Shown piece by piece: positions 1 through 9,532 of a stretch of 64,000 bases of DNA (positions are counted from its first letter, which is position 1; the number at the start of each line of letters is the position of its first letter). Origin of the DNA: Streptomyces roseolilacinus (GTDB taxonomy: Bacteria; Actinomycetota; Actinomycetes; Streptomycetales; Streptomycetaceae); the NCBI RefSeq assembly GCF_014649335.1, contig NZ_BMSV01000009.1, forward strand, positions 186,001 to 250,000, read 5' to 3'. The position numbers and the translations under genes were made by a program. The notes beneath the pieces are model-generated. The model was not told the DNA's origin, made no database searches, and saw only the letters and a list, made by a program, of their open reading frames with translations.

Positions 1-268
1 CACGAAGCTCGACCAGGGCGGCTGGTTCGAGGGCCTGAGCTGGGAGAACGTCGACAAGTACCAGGCCGACATCATCATGATGGACAACCGCAGCTCGGCC
101 ATCCAGCCCAAGGACCTGGCCTCCAAGCCCACCTGGGCGCAGCTGCCCGCCGTCAAGGCCGGCCAGGTCATCCCGCGCGTCACGGAGCCCGTCTACTCCT
201 ACGAGAAGTGCGCCCCGCTGCTGGAGGACCTCGCCAAGGCGCTCGAGAACGCGAAGAAGGTGGCCTGA
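1..268 (+). CDS. desE: ABC transporter siderophore-binding lipoprotein, C-terminal fragment (DesE-like)
   Basis: Only the last ~88 codons are in the window; the frame is open from base 2 and the gene starts to the left. The fragment reads like the C-terminal lobe of a periplasmic-binding-fold iron-siderophore receptor: a Trp-rich segment, then a DIIMMDNRSS stretch, a WAQLPAVKAGQV segment and a final helix ending in lysines. Such lipoproteins capture ferrioxamine outside the membrane and hand it to an ABC permease. It lies 4 bp before a siderophore-interacting flavoprotein and just upstream of desABCD, as desE does in S. coelicolor. The symbol rests on this context, because the diagnostic N-terminus (signal peptide, lipobox) cannot be seen. 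Confidence 0.75.
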   Translation, partial: TKLDQGGWFEGLSWENVDKYQADIIMMDNRSSAIQPKDLASKPTWAQLPAVKAGQVIPRVTEPVYSYEKCAPLLEDLAKALENAKKVA

Positions 269-272
269 CCCC

Positions 273-1154
273 ATGACGACCGCCGAGACCGCCGCACCGC
301 CGTTCAACTTCTTCCCCCTGCAGGTCGCACGGACGCGGCGGCTCGGACCGTCCCTGGTCCGCGTGACCTTCACCGGAGCCGGTGACGAGGACCTGTCGGG
401 CTTCGCGTCCGGGGGCCGGGACCAGAGCCTGTCGCTGTTCCTGCCGCACCCGGGCCAGCCGGAGCCGGTCCTGCCGCCCGTCGTCGACGGCGACCTGTAC
501 GGCGCGCTGGGCGCGTGGCGGGCCATGCCCGACGACGTACGGGCCGTCATGCGCTCGTACACCGTGCGCGAGCAGCGCCGGGCCGACGACGGCACGACGG
601 AGGTCGACATCGACTTCGCCGTCCACGAGGACGGCGGCCCCGCCTGCCGCTGGGCGCTGCGGGCGGCGCAGGGCGACCGCGTGGCCGTCCTGGGCCCGGC
701 CGTGGAGGACAACACCGGTGTCCGCTTCCAGCCGCCCGCGGACGCCGACGAGGTGCTGATGTGGGCCGACGAGACGGCGCTGCCCGCCGCCTCGGCGATC
801 CTGGAGTGGCTGCCGGCCGGGACGAGGGCCCGGGTGTGGCTGGAGGTCCCGCACGCCGGCGACCGGATCGAGCCGCGCACCGCGGCGGACGCGACGGTGA
901 CCTGGCTGGTGCGGGACGAGGGCGCTCCCCCGGCCGTCGAGGCGGTCCGCGCGGCCGAGGTGACCGGTTCGGCGCCGTACGTGTGGCTCGCGGGCGAGTC
1001 CGGTGCGGTGAAGGCGCTGCGCCGGCACTTCGTGAACGAGCGCCGGTTCGACCGCCGTCGTGTCACGTTCGTCGGGTACTGGCGCAGGGGCCTGAGCGAG
1101 GACGCCCTGCGCGAGGTCCCGGAGACCGATCCCGAGACCGCCGCCGACGTGTAG
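273..1154 (+). CDS. desF: siderophore-interacting FAD-binding protein (ferric-siderophore reductase, DesF-like)
   Basis: This 293-residue protein has the layout of the SIP/ViuB family, cytoplasmic flavoproteins that reduce imported ferric siderophores and release iron. An N-terminal ferredoxin-reductase-like FAD barrel carries the RSYTVR flavin signature near residue 90. An NAD(P)H-binding half follows, and the C-terminus has the family's VGYWRRG motif. The ATG at 273 lies 4 bp after the upstream receptor gene, so the two are probably co-transcribed and form a capture-and-reduce pair. The following desA has its own iron-box promoter. The symbol desF follows the S. coelicolor locus and is inferred from synteny. 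Confidence 0.88.
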   Translation: MTTAETAAPPFNFFPLQVARTRRLGPSLVRVTFTGAGDEDLSGFASGGRDQSLSLFLPHPGQPEPVLPPVVDGDLYGALGAWRAMPDDVRAVMRSYTVREQRRADDGTTEVDIDFAVHEDGGPACRWALRAAQGDRVAVLGPAVEDNTGVRFQPPADADEVLMWADETALPAASAILEWLPAGTRARVWLEVPHAGDRIEPRTAADATVTWLVRDEGAPPAVEAVRAAEVTGSAPYVWLAGESGAVKALRRHFVNERRFDRRRVTFVGYWRRGLSEDALREVPETDPETAADV

Positions 1155-1226
1155 TGCCCGGACTGCCGCGCCCATCGCCGCAGTTCACGCCGTACCCGCG
1201 GGGGCGAGCGGCGTTGCGAGATCAAT

Positions 1227-1245
1227 TTAGGTTAGGCTAACCTTA
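1227..1245 (+). promoter_or_regulatory. iron box (DmdR1/IdeR operator) upstream of desA
   Basis: The 19-bp sequence TTAGGTTAGGCTAACCTTA is a near-perfect palindrome matching the actinobacterial iron box bound by DtxR-family repressors (DmdR1 in Streptomyces). It sits about 75 bp before the desA start in an unusually AT-rich patch. It should repress desABCD when iron is plentiful. Confidence 0.93.
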
Positions 1246-1319
1246 CTCACGCAACGTCCCTCGCCCCTCACCCTGTCCTGAGAGGGACGCCCAAGTCCCC
1301 GCATCCGGGAGGATGTCGC

Positions 1320-2762
1320 ATGCGCTCGCACCTGCTCAACGACGCAACGGCGGAGCAGTACCGGCGTTCCGTCACCGAAGGAGTCGAGCGGGTGGCGCGC
1401 AAGCTCGCCACCACGCGGCGCCCGTTCACCGGCGTCACCCCCGACGACCTGGCACCGCTCGTCTCCGCCGTCGACCTCGACCAGCCCCTCGGCGACACCA
1501 CCGCCGCCCTGGACGAGCTGGAGGAGCTGTACCTCCGTGACGCCGTCTACTTCCACCACCCCCGCTACCTGGGCCACCTGAACTGCCCGGTCGTCATCCC
1601 GGCCGTGCTCGGCGAGGCGGTCCTCTCGGCGGTCAACTCCTCCCTGGACACCTGGGACCAGAGCGCCGGCGGCACGCTGATCGAGCGCCGCCTCATCGAC
1701 TGGACCACCGAGCGCATCGGCCTCGGCCCGTCCGCGGACGGCGTGTTCACCAGCGGCGGCACCCAGTCCAACCTCCAGGCGCTGCTCCTGGCCCGCGAGG
1801 AGGCCAAGACGGACGACCTGACGAAACTGCGCATCTTCACCTCCGAGTGCAGCCACTTCAGCGTCCAGAAGTCCGCGCAGCTCCTCGGCATGGGCCGGTC
1901 CGCCGTCGTGTCGATCCCGTGCGACCGCGACAAGCGCATGCAGAGCGTCGTCCTCGCCGCCGAGCTGGCCCGCTGCGCCGCCGAGGGCCTCGTGCCGATG
2001 GCCGTCGTCGCCACCGCCGGCACCACCGACTTCGGCTCCATCGACCCGCTGCCCGAGATCGCCGCGCTGGCCGCCGAGTACGGCGCGTGGATGCACGTCG
2101 ACGCCGCCTACGGCTGCGGGCTGCTCGCCTCCCCCACCCGCCGCTCCCTCCTGGAGGGCATCGAGCGCGCCGACTCCGTCACCGTCGACTACCACAAGTC
2201 GTTCTTCCAGCCCGTCAGCTCCTCCGCCGTGCTGGTCCGCGACGCCGCGACGCTGCGCCACGCCACGTACCACGCGGACTACCTCAACCCGCGCCGCACG
2301 ATCGAGGAGCGCATCCCGAACCAGGTCGACAAGTCGCTCCAGACGACCCGCCGCTTCGACGCGCTCAAGCTGTGGCTGACGCTGCGCGTCATGGGCGCCG
2401 ACGGCGTCGGCCAGCTGTTCGACGAGGTGTGCGACCTGGCCTCGGAGGGCTTCGACCTGCTCGCCGCCGACCCGCGGTACGACGTGGTGGTCCGGCCGTC
2501 GCTGTCCACGCTGGTCTTCCGCTACGTCCCGGGCGCCGTCACCTCCCCCGAGGAGATCGACCGCGCCAACCTGCACGCCCGCAAGGCGCTCTTCGCGTCG
2601 GGCGAGGCCGTCGTCGCCGGCACGAAGGTCGACGGCCGCCAGTACCTGAAGTTCACCTTGCTCAACCCCGAGACGACCGTGCGCGACATCGCCGCCGTCC
2701 TCGATCTGATAGCCGGCCACGCCGAGCAGTACCTGGGAGAGAACCTTGTCCACGCCTCTTGA
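1320..2762 (+). CDS. desA: lysine decarboxylase DesA, first step of desferrioxamine synthesis
   Basis: This 480-residue pyridoxal-phosphate decarboxylase of group II converts L-lysine to cadaverine. The PLP region is clear: an HVDAAYG segment contains the cofactor-contacting Asp, and the Schiff-base lysine is K293 in the motif DYHKSFFQP. An SGGTQSNL segment further upstream fits phosphate binding. The ATG at 1320 gives the usual N-terminus of this family. It opens a tightly packed desABCD operon and its stop lies 17 bp inside desB. The iron box ahead of it indicates iron repression. Family, operon and length all agree. Confidence 0.96.
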   Translation: MRSHLLNDATAEQYRRSVTEGVERVARKLATTRRPFTGVTPDDLAPLVSAVDLDQPLGDTTAALDELEELYLRDAVYFHHPRYLGHLNCPVVIPAVLGEAVLSAVNSSLDTWDQSAGGTLIERRLIDWTTERIGLGPSADGVFTSGGTQSNLQALLLAREEAKTDDLTKLRIFTSECSHFSVQKSAQLLGMGRSAVVSIPCDRDKRMQSVVLAAELARCAAEGLVPMAVVATAGTTDFGSIDPLPEIAALAAEYGAWMHVDAAYGCGLLASPTRRSLLEGIERADSVTVDYHKSFFQPVSSSAVLVRDAATLRHATYHADYLNPRRTIEERIPNQVDKSLQTTRRFDALKLWLTLRVMGADGVGQLFDEVCDLASEGFDLLAADPRYDVVVRPSLSTLVFRYVPGAVTSPEEIDRANLHARKALFASGEAVVAGTKVDGRQYLKFTLLNPETTVRDIAAVLDLIAGHAEQYLGENLVHAS

Positions 2763-4014
2763 CCTGATCGGTATCGGACTGGGTCCGTTCAACCTGGGAC
2801 TCGCCTGCCTGACCGAGCCCATCGCGGAGCTCGACGGCCTGTTCCTGGAGTCGAAGCCGAACTTCGAGTGGCACTCGGGGATGTTCCTCGAGGGCGCCCA
2901 CCTCCAGACGCCGTTCATGTCGGACCTGGTCACGCTCGCCGACCCCACCTCGCCGTACTCCTTCCTCAACTACCTGAAGGAGAAGGGCCGGCTGTACTCG
3001 TTCTACATCCGCGAGAACTTCTACCCGCTGCGCGCCGAGTACAACGACTACTGCCGCTGGGCCGCCGGGAAGCTGGGCAACGTCCGCTTCGGCACGACCG
3101 TCACCCGCGTCGAGTACGACGCCGCCTCCGAGCTGTACGCGGTCCACACCGACGCCGGCGACACGCTCCACGCCCGCCACCTCGTCCTGGGCACCGGCAC
3201 CCCGCCGTACGTCCCCGACGCCTGCCAGGACCTGGGCGGCGACTTCCTCCACAACTCCCGCTACATGCAGGGGCGCGAGGCCCTCAAGGCGAAGAAGTCG
3301 ATCACCCTCGTCGGAAGCGGCCAGAGCGCGGCGGAGATCTACTACGACCTGCTCTCCGAGATCGACGTCCACGGCTACCAGCTGAACTGGGTGACCCGCT
3401 CCCCGCGCTTCTTCCCGCTGGAGTACACCAAGCTCACGCTGGAGATGACGTCCCCGGAGTACATCGACTACTTCCACGGCCTGCCCGAGGAGACCCGCTA
3501 CCGGCTGGAGACCGAGCAGAAGGGCCTGTTCAAGGGCATCAACGGCGACCTCATCGACGCCATCTTCGACCTGCTGTACCAGAAGAACCTGGACGGCCCG
3601 GTCCCCACCCGCCTGCTCACCAACTCCTCGCTGAACACCGCGTCGTACGACGAGGCGACCGGCACGTACACGCTGGGCCTGCGCCAGGAGGAGCAGGGCA
3701 AGGACTACGAGGTCCGCACCGAGGGCCTCGTCCTGGCCACCGGCTACAAGTACCGCGTCCCCGCGTTCCTGGAGCCCGTGCACGACCGGCTCAAGTGGGA
3801 CGGGCGCGGCCGGTTCGACATCGCCCGCAACTACTCCGTCGACGTGACGGGCCGCGGCGTCTTCCTGCAGAACGCCGGGGTCCACGCCCACTCGATCACC
3901 TCGCCCGACCTGGGCATGGGGGCGTACCGCAACTCCTACATCATCCGTGAGCTGCTGGGGACCGAGTACTACCCCGTCGAGAAGTCCATCGCGTTCCAGG
4001 AGTTCACCGTATGA
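2746..4014 (+). CDS. desB: cadaverine N-hydroxylase DesB (lysine N6-hydroxylase family)
   Basis: This 422-residue flavin monooxygenase of the IucD/PvdA family hydroxylates a terminal amine, here that of cadaverine, with FAD, NADPH and oxygen. The FAD-binding motif [10 protein letters not shown] is at residues 9-18. The NADPH-binding motif VGSGQSAAE lies around residues 188-196, and the ATGYKYRVP segment near the C-terminus is typical of the family. The start is TTG at 2746, inside desA, supported by GGGAGAG just upstream. The overlap implies translational coupling. The stop overlaps desC by 4 bp (ATGA). Confidence 0.96.
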   Translation: MSTPLDLIGIGLGPFNLGLACLTEPIAELDGLFLESKPNFEWHSGMFLEGAHLQTPFMSDLVTLADPTSPYSFLNYLKEKGRLYSFYIRENFYPLRAEYNDYCRWAAGKLGNVRFGTTVTRVEYDAASELYAVHTDAGDTLHARHLVLGTGTPPYVPDACQDLGGDFLHNSRYMQGREALKAKKSITLVGSGQSAAEIYYDLLSEIDVHGYQLNWVTRSPRFFPLEYTKLTLEMTSPEYIDYFHGLPEETRYRLETEQKGLFKGINGDLIDAIFDLLYQKNLDGPVPTRLLTNSSLNTASYDEATGTYTLGLRQEEQGKDYEVRTEGLVLATGYKYRVPAFLEPVHDRLKWDGRGRFDIARNYSVDVTGRGVFLQNAGVHAHSITSPDLGMGAYRNSYIIRELLGTEYYPVEKSIAFQEFTV

Positions 4015-4577
4015 GCACCACCGCCGCGCACACGGCACCCGGCATAGGCACCTTCACCTTCCGCCCGCTCGACCCGTCGGCCGACGCCGAGCTGGTGCAC
4101 CGCTGGGTCACCCACCCCAAGGCGTCCTACTGGCTGATGGGCGACCACCGGCAGGAGGACGTGGAGCGGGACTACGCGGCGATCGCCGCGCACCCGCACC
4201 ACGACGCGTTCATCGGGCTCCGCGACGGGGAGCCGGCGTTCCTGATGGAGCGCTACGACCCCGCGCGGGTCGAGCTGGTCGGCCTGTACGACCCGCTCCC
4301 CGGCGACGTCGGCATGCACTTCCTGGTCGCCCCGACCGACACCCCGGTCCACGGCTTCACCCGCGCCGTGATCACCGCCGTGATGGCCGAGCTGTTCCGC
4401 GACCCGGCGACCGCCCGCGTCGTGGTCGAGCCGGACGTCCGCAACACCGCCGTCCACGCCCTCAACGAGGCGGTCGGCTTCGTACCCGTGGACAAGATCG
4501 TCAAGCCCGAGAAAGAGGCACTGCTGAGCGTGTGCACCCGCGAGGCGTTCGAGGCGGCCACGGGAGCCGCCCGATGA
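4011..4577 (+). CDS. desC: N-hydroxycadaverine acyltransferase DesC (GNAT fold)
   Basis: This 188-residue acyltransferase belongs to the IucB-like branch of the GNAT family. It transfers a succinyl or acetyl group from CoA to N-hydroxycadaverine, forming the hydroxamate units of desferrioxamines E and B. Visible hallmarks are the early [16 protein letters not shown] segment, the central VGLYDP strand, the [12 protein letters not shown] turn and the [22 protein letters not shown] stretch, which is the usual CoA-binding and C-terminal core. It overlaps both desB and desD by 4 bp, so the pathway enzymes are probably made together. Confidence 0.94.
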   Translation: MSTTAAHTAPGIGTFTFRPLDPSADAELVHRWVTHPKASYWLMGDHRQEDVERDYAAIAAHPHHDAFIGLRDGEPAFLMERYDPARVELVGLYDPLPGDVGMHFLVAPTDTPVHGFTRAVITAVMAELFRDPATARVVVEPDVRNTAVHALNEAVGFVPVDKIVKPEKEALLSVCTREAFEAATGAAR

Positions 4578-6367
4578 GCACCCCCACCCCCCGCACGGCC
4601 GGCGCCGTCGCCCACCTCACCCCCGAGCGCTGGGCGCACGCCAACCGCCTCCTGGTCCGCAAGGCGCTCGCCGAGTTCTCCCACGAGCGGCTGCTCGACC
4701 CGCAGCCGCTGGGCGAGGGCCGCTACCGCGTCCTCAGCGACGACGGCGCCACCGAGTACCGCTTCACCGCCGGCCGGTTCGCCCTGGACCACTGGCAGGT
4801 GTACGCCGACTCCGTCAGCCGCCACCGCGACGGCCGGGAGCTGCCGGTCGACGCGCTGGAGTTCGTCATCGAGCTGCGCGGCGCGCTGGGCCTGAGCGAC
4901 GAGATCCTCCCCGTGTACCTGGAGGAGATCTCCTCGACCCTCTCCGGCACGGCGTACAAGTCCGCCAAACCGCGGGTGACCGCCGCCGAGCTGGCGAGGA
5001 GCGACTTCCAGGCCGTCGAGACGGGCATGACCGAGGGCCACCCGTGCTTCGTCGCCAACAACGGCCGGCTCGGCTTCGGCGGGGACGAGTACCACGCGTA
5101 CGCCCCGGAGGCGGCGAGCCCGCTGCGGCTCGTCTGGCTGGCCGCGCACCGGGACCGCACCGCCTTCACGGCCGGCGCGGGCATCGAGTACGACGCGTTC
5201 GTCCGCGCCGAGCTGGGCGACGCCGCCGTCGACGGCTTCGCCCGCACGCTCGCCGAGCGGGGCCTGGACCCGGCCGACTACCTCCTCGTGCCGGTCCACC
5301 CCTGGCAGTGGTGGAACAAGCTGACCGTCACCTTCGCCGCGGAGATCGCCCAGCAGCGGCTGGTGTACCTCGGCGAGGGCGACGACGCCTACCTGGCGCA
5401 GCAGTCGATCCGTACGTTCTTCAACACCTCGGACCCGGCCAAGCACTACGTCAAGACGGCCCTGTCCGTGCTGAACATGGGCTTCATGCGGGGCCTGTCC
5501 GCCGCGTACATGCAGGCCACGCCCGCCATCAACGACTGGCTGGCGAACCTGATCGACCGCGACGACGTGCTGCGCGCGGCCCGCTTCTCGATCATCCGGG
5601 AGCGCGCGGCGGTCGGCTACCGGCACCTGGAGTACGAGGCGGCCACCGACCGGTACTCGCCCTACCGCAAGATGCTCGCCGCGCTGTGGCGGGAGAGCCC
5701 GGTGCCGTCCCTGGAGCCGGGGCAGCGGCTGGCCACCATGGCGTCGCTGCTGCACGTCGACCACGAGGGCGCGTCGTTCGCCGGCGCGCTGATCGCGGAG
5801 TCGGGCCTCGCCCCGGACCGGTGGCTGCGCCGCTACCTGGACGCGTACCTGCTGCCGATCCTGCACACCTTCTACGCGTACGACCTGGCGTGGATGCCGC
5901 ACGGCGAGAACGTGATCCTCGTCATCGAGGACGGCGTGGTCCAGCGGGCGATCTTCAAGGACATCGCCGAGGAGATCGTCGTCATGGACCCGGACGCGGT
6001 GCTGCCGCCGGCCGTGGAGCGCATCCGGGTCGAGGTGCCCGAGGACCAGAAGCTGCTGTCGGTCTTCACCGACGTCTTCGACTGCTTCTTCCGCTTCCTG
6101 GGCGCCACGCTGGACGCCGACGGGGTCCTCGACGAGGAGACGTTCTGGCGGACGGTCGCCGAGTGCGTCACGGCGTACCAGGAGTCCCGGCCGGAGCTGG
6201 CGGACAGGTTCGCGCAGTACGACATCTTCGCGGAGGAGTTCACGCTGTCCTGCCTGAACCGGCTCCAGCTGCGCAACAACCGGCAGATGGTGGACCTGGC
6301 GGACCCGTCGGCGGCGCTCCAGCTGGTGGGGACGCTCCGCAACCCGCTCGCCGAGCACCGCCCGTAG
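4574..6367 (+). CDS. desD: desferrioxamine synthetase DesD (NRPS-independent siderophore synthetase)
   Basis: This 597-residue IucA/IucC-family enzyme uses ATP to join and cyclise the N-acyl-N-hydroxycadaverine units into desferrioxamines. Family motifs are plain: HPWQWWNKL in the middle, KTALSVLNMGF before the central domain, and MPHGENVILV near residue 440, in the ATP-binding C-terminal half. The ATG at 4574 was preferred over longer open frame because it overlaps the desC stop (ATGA), has GGGAG 8 bp upstream and gives the normal family length. It is the last gene of the operon and is followed by a strong terminator. Confidence 0.96.
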   Translation: MSTPTPRTAGAVAHLTPERWAHANRLLVRKALAEFSHERLLDPQPLGEGRYRVLSDDGATEYRFTAGRFALDHWQVYADSVSRHRDGRELPVDALEFVIELRGALGLSDEILPVYLEEISSTLSGTAYKSAKPRVTAAELARSDFQAVETGMTEGHPCFVANNGRLGFGGDEYHAYAPEAASPLRLVWLAAHRDRTAFTAGAGIEYDAFVRAELGDAAVDGFARTLAERGLDPADYLLVPVHPWQWWNKLTVTFAAEIAQQRLVYLGEGDDAYLAQQSIRTFFNTSDPAKHYVKTALSVLNMGFMRGLSAAYMQATPAINDWLANLIDRDDVLRAARFSIIRERAAVGYRHLEYEAATDRYSPYRKMLAALWRESPVPSLEPGQRLATMASLLHVDHEGASFAGALIAESGLAPDRWLRRYLDAYLLPILHTFYAYDLAWMPHGENVILVIEDGVVQRAIFKDIAEEIVVMDPDAVLPPAVERIRVEVPEDQKLLSVFTDVFDCFFRFLGATLDADGVLDEETFWRTVAECVTAYQESRPELADRFAQYDIFAEEFTLSCLNRLQLRNNRQMVDLADPSAALQLVGTLRNPLAEHRP

Positions 6368-6383
6368 GGGCGCCCCGGACCGG

Positions 6384-6422
6384 CCGGGGCCCGGAGGAGT
6401 ACGGTCCTCCTCCGGGCCCCGG
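6384..6422 (+). terminator. rho-independent-type terminator of desABCD
   Basis: A perfect 16-bp stem begins CCGGGGCCCGGAGGAG, with a 7-base TACGGTC loop, 16 bp after the desD stop. It is followed by GGTTTCGCCGTTT. This is a typical U-poor actinobacterial terminator. Confidence 0.85.
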
Positions 6423-6509
6423 TTTCGCCGTTTCCGGCCCGTCCGGTCTAGACCAACCCCGTTTCAGCTTTCGATCATGAGGGCTCCTGCCCGATAGCGG
6501 GCAGATTTC

Positions 6510-6821
6510 TTGCGAAGACGGCCCTCCACCCCTCAGTATCTACGGGTGCTCGATCGCCGCCCGTCGCATGACGACCTCATCGACCACCTGGTGCGCAGCA
6601 CCGCGCTCCAGCGCGGTGAGGCCGCCCGGGTGGTGCTCGACGTGCTGGCGTACTTCGACGAGACGACGGAGGAGTTCGTCCGCCGCCGCCACCGGGAACT
6701 CCAGGCGGCCGGCGCGGTGAACTCGGAGATCTTCGAGCGGATCGCGGCGGAACTGCCGCACCGCGCCGTGGCGCCCCCGGAGCTCTCGCTCCGGCAGCTG
6801 CGCCGCATCGTCTACGGCTGA
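6510..6821 (+). CDS. small conserved actinobacterial protein of unknown function
   Basis: This acidic/basic 103-residue protein is mostly predicted helix. Its body reads DDLIDHLVRSTALQRGEAARVVLDVLAYFDETTEEFVRRRHRELQ and ends in ELSLRQLRRIVYG. I recognise it only as a conserved streptomycete protein encoded just before glmS; no enzyme motif or membrane segment is visible. The start is uncertain. TTG at 6510 is the most upstream possibility, but GTG at 6546 would remove a poorly conserved-looking tail, and neither has a clear ribosome-binding site. It lies 68 bp before glmS on the same strand, so co-expression is possible. Confidence 0.75.
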   Translation: MRRRPSTPQYLRVLDRRPSHDDLIDHLVRSTALQRGEAARVVLDVLAYFDETTEEFVRRRHRELQAAGAVNSEIFERIAAELPHRAVAPPELSLRQLRRIVYG

Positions 6822-6889
6822 ACCGGCCGGGCCGGTGGCCGGGAAGCGCCCGGGCACACACTCGTGAAACCAGGAGGGGTACCAACTCT

Positions 6890-8707
6890 ATGTGCGGAAT
6901 CGTCGGTTACATCGGCAAGCGTGACGTCGCCCCGCTGCTGCTGGAGGGCCTGCAGCGGCTGGAGTACCGCGGCTACGACTCCGCGGGCGTCGTGATCACC
7001 AGCCCGAAGTCCTCGGGCCTGAAGATGGTCAAGGCCAAGGGCCGCGTCCGCGACCTGGAGGCGCGGATCCCCAAGCGCTTCACCGGCACCACCGGCATCG
7101 CCCACACCCGCTGGGCCACCCACGGCGCCCCCAGCGACGTCAACTCGCACCCGCACCTGGACCCCGAGAACAAGGTCGCCGTCGTCCACAACGGCATCGT
7201 GGACAACGCCGCCGAGCTCCGCGCCAAGCTGGAGGCCGACGGCGTCGTCTTCGCCTCCGAGACGGACACCGAGGTCATCACCCACCTCATCGCCCGTTCC
7301 CAGGCCGAGACCCTGGAGGAGAAGGTCCGCGAGGCGCTCAAGGTCATCGAGGGCACCTACGGCATCGCCGTGATGCACGCCGACTTCAACGACCGCATCG
7401 TCGTCGCCCGCAACGGCTCCCCGGTCATCCTCGGCATCGGCGAGAAGGAGATGCTCGTCGCCTCCGACGTCGCCGCCCTGATCGCCCACACCCGCCAGGT
7501 CGTCACCCTCGACGACGGCGAGATGGCCACCCTCAAGGCCGACGACTTCCGCACGTACACCACCTCCGGCGCCACCACCACCGCCACCCCGGAGACCGTC
7601 GAGTGGGAGGCCGCCTCCTACGACATGGGCGGCCACGACACCTTCATGCACAAGGAGATCTCCGAGCAGCCCGACGCGGTCGACCGCGTGCTGCGCGGCC
7701 GGATCGACGACCGCTTCTCCACCGTGCACCTGGGCGGCCTGAACCTGGACCCGCGCGAGGCCCGCACCATCCGCCGGATCAAGATCCTCGGCTGCGGCAC
7801 CTCGTACCACGCCGGCCTCATCGGCGCCGGGCTCATCGAGTCCATGGCCCGCATCCCCGCCGACGCCGAGCCGGCCTCGGAGTTCCGCTACCGCAACCCG
7901 GTCGTGGACCCCGACACCCTCTACATCGCGGTCTCCCAGTCCGGCGAGACCTACGACGTGCTGGCCGCCGTCCAGGAGCTGAAGCGCAAGGGCGCCCGCG
8001 TCCTCGGCGTCGTCAACGTCGTCGGCTCGGCCATCGCCCGCGAGGCCGACGGCGGCGTGTACGTCCACGCCGGGCCGGAGGTCTGCGTGGTCTCCACCAA
8101 GTGCTTCACCAACACCGTGGTCGCCTTCGCGCTGCTCGCCCTGCACCTCGGCCGCATCCGCGACCTGTCCGTCACGGACGGCAAGCGGATCATCGAGGGC
8201 CTGCGCCGGCTGCCGGAGCAGATCAGCGAGATCCTCAAGCTGGAGGACGAGATCAAGGAACTGGCCGCCGAGTACGCGGGCGCCCAGTCCATGATGTTCA
8301 TCGGCCGGGTGCGCGGCTACCCGGTGGCGCTGGAGGCCTCCCTGAAGCTCAAGGAGATCTCGTACATCCACGCCGAGGCGTACCCGGCGTCCGAGCTGAA
8401 GCACGGTCCGCTGGCGCTGATCGAGCCGGCGCTGCCGACCGTCGCGATCGTCCCGGACGACGACCTGCTGGAGAAGAACCGCGCCGCGCTGGAGGAGATC
8501 AAGGCCCGCAGCGGCCGCATCCTCGCCGTCGCGCACCAGGAGCAGGAGAAGGCCGACCACACCATCGTCGTGCCGAAGAACGAGGACGAGCTGGACCCGA
8601 TCCTCATGGGCATCCCGCTCCAGCTGTTCGCGTACCACACGGCCCTCGCCATGGGCCGCGACATCGACAAGCCGCGCAACCTCGCCAAGTCCGTCACGGT
8701 CGAGTAG
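6890..8707 (+). CDS. glmS: glutamine--fructose-6-phosphate aminotransferase (isomerizing)
   Basis: GlmS makes glucosamine-6-phosphate from fructose-6-phosphate and glutamine, the entry step to peptidoglycan amino sugars. The 605-residue protein begins MCGIVGYIG, so after Met removal Cys is the nucleophile of the class II glutaminase domain. HTRWATHG and the YRGYDSAG segment follow in that domain. Two SIS sugar-isomerase domains cover about residues 280-600, and the C-terminus ends in the conserved KSVTVE. AGGAGGGG lies 10 bp upstream of the ATG. The 68-bp leader is too short for the glmS ribozyme found in Firmicutes. A terminator follows directly. Confidence 0.97.
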   Translation: MCGIVGYIGKRDVAPLLLEGLQRLEYRGYDSAGVVITSPKSSGLKMVKAKGRVRDLEARIPKRFTGTTGIAHTRWATHGAPSDVNSHPHLDPENKVAVVHNGIVDNAAELRAKLEADGVVFASETDTEVITHLIARSQAETLEEKVREALKVIEGTYGIAVMHADFNDRIVVARNGSPVILGIGEKEMLVASDVAALIAHTRQVVTLDDGEMATLKADDFRTYTTSGATTTATPETVEWEAASYDMGGHDTFMHKEISEQPDAVDRVLRGRIDDRFSTVHLGGLNLDPREARTIRRIKILGCGTSYHAGLIGAGLIESMARIPADAEPASEFRYRNPVVDPDTLYIAVSQSGETYDVLAAVQELKRKGARVLGVVNVVGSAIAREADGGVYVHAGPEVCVVSTKCFTNTVVAFALLALHLGRIRDLSVTDGKRIIEGLRRLPEQISEILKLEDEIKELAAEYAGAQSMMFIGRVRGYPVALEASLKLKEISYIHAEAYPASELKHGPLALIEPALPTVAIVPDDDLLEKNRAALEEIKARSGRILAVAHQEQEKADHTIVVPKNEDELDPILMGIPLQLFAYHTALAMGRDIDKPRNLAKSVTVE

Positions 8708-8725
8708 GCGCACGCGTCCCGGGTG

Positions 8726-8758
8726 CCCGGGGGCCGGCCGTCGCGGCCGGCCCCCGGG
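8726..8758 (+). terminator. bidirectional terminator between glmS and the convergent secreted-protein gene
   Basis: A perfect 15-bp stem (CCCGGGGGCCGGCCG) closes a TCG loop. It lies 18 bp past the glmS stop and 9 bp past the convergent gene's stop, so it can serve both strands. Confidence 0.85.
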
Positions 8759-8767
8759 TACCGGTGT

Positions 8768-9268
8768 CTACAGGGCCCGCAGCTGGAAGGTGGTGGCGGT
8801 GTAGCTCCCGGTGGAGCACTCGTGCCCCTGCCGGACGGCCGTGTAGGTGAACCCGGACGGCACGGAGCAGGCCCACATGCCGGTCACGGGCTTGTAGATC
8901 AGGAACGCGGTCTGGGGGTAGCTCGCGGCGGAGCACGTGTGGCTGTTCTGCACCGCGATGTGGGTGTACCCCGACACGGGGGTGCAGGCCCACAGGCCCT
9001 CGGCGGGCGGCTGGACGTAGTACTCCTTGGCCGTGTAGCTGCCGTTGGAGCAGGCGTACGAGTTGCGGGCGCTGGTGTACGTGTAGCCGGACGGGACGGT
9101 GCAGGCCCAGAACCCCGAGGCGGCCGCCGTGCCGCCCGCCTCCGCGGCGGGCACGGCGGGCGCCGTGTCGGGGGCGGGCGCGGCGGCGGCCGGGGTGGTC
9201 GCCGTGGCGACGGCGAGGGCGGCGGTGGCCGCGGCGGCGAGCAGCGTGCGCAGGGTCGTTCGCGACAT
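8768..9268 (-). CDS. secreted protein with three 39-residue Cys repeats, unknown function
   Basis: This 166-residue protein has a Sec signal peptide (MSRTTLRTLLAAAATAALAVA, then an Ala-Pro-rich stretch). Three tandem repeats of about 39 residues follow, with the pattern WAC-x3-SG(Y/F)T(Y/H)-x6-8-C-S-x-(G/A)SY. Each repeat has two cysteines, which suggests one disulphide per repeat outside the cell. No catalytic residues stand out, so a binding or structural role is the most that can be inferred. The ATG at 9268 was chosen over an upstream start because AGGAG lies about 10 bp before it and the signal peptide begins there. Confidence 0.8.
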   Translation of the reverse strand: MSRTTLRTLLAAAATAALAVATATTPAAAAPAPDTAPAVPAAEAGGTAAASGFWACTVPSGYTYTSARNSYACSNGSYTAKEYYVQPPAEGLWACTPVSGYTHIAVQNSHTCSAASYPQTAFLIYKPVTGMWACSVPSGFTYTAVRQGHECSTGSYTATTFQLRAL

Positions 9269-9532
9269 CGGGGGCACTCCTGGTCGACGGTCCATCGGGC
9301 AGAGCCAACGGGTGGGGGACCGACCGGAGGTCTGACCCGTTCCCCGGCCGCCGCGGGACGCGCAGGAAGACTGTCAGCGGCATCCGCCCCGGACAAGTGC
9401 CCTCCCCCGCGGCCCGCCGCCTTTCGGCCGCCCCGGCGCCCCGGCCGACCTGCGGGTCGACCGGGGCGTACCGCTCCCGTCAGGGCTTTCGGCATGACCG
9501 GAACGGCGCGGACCGCGCCCCCGGCCGCCGGA

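Noticed and set aside
1227-2969. Long minus-strand frame opposite desA and desB
   Set aside because: No motif or start signal; the plus-strand frames encode recognisable enzymes with catalytic residues.
6822-6889. Possible glmS ribozyme or riboswitch upstream of glmS
   Set aside because: The leader is only 68 bp and shows none of the ribozyme's core; that element is a Firmicutes feature.
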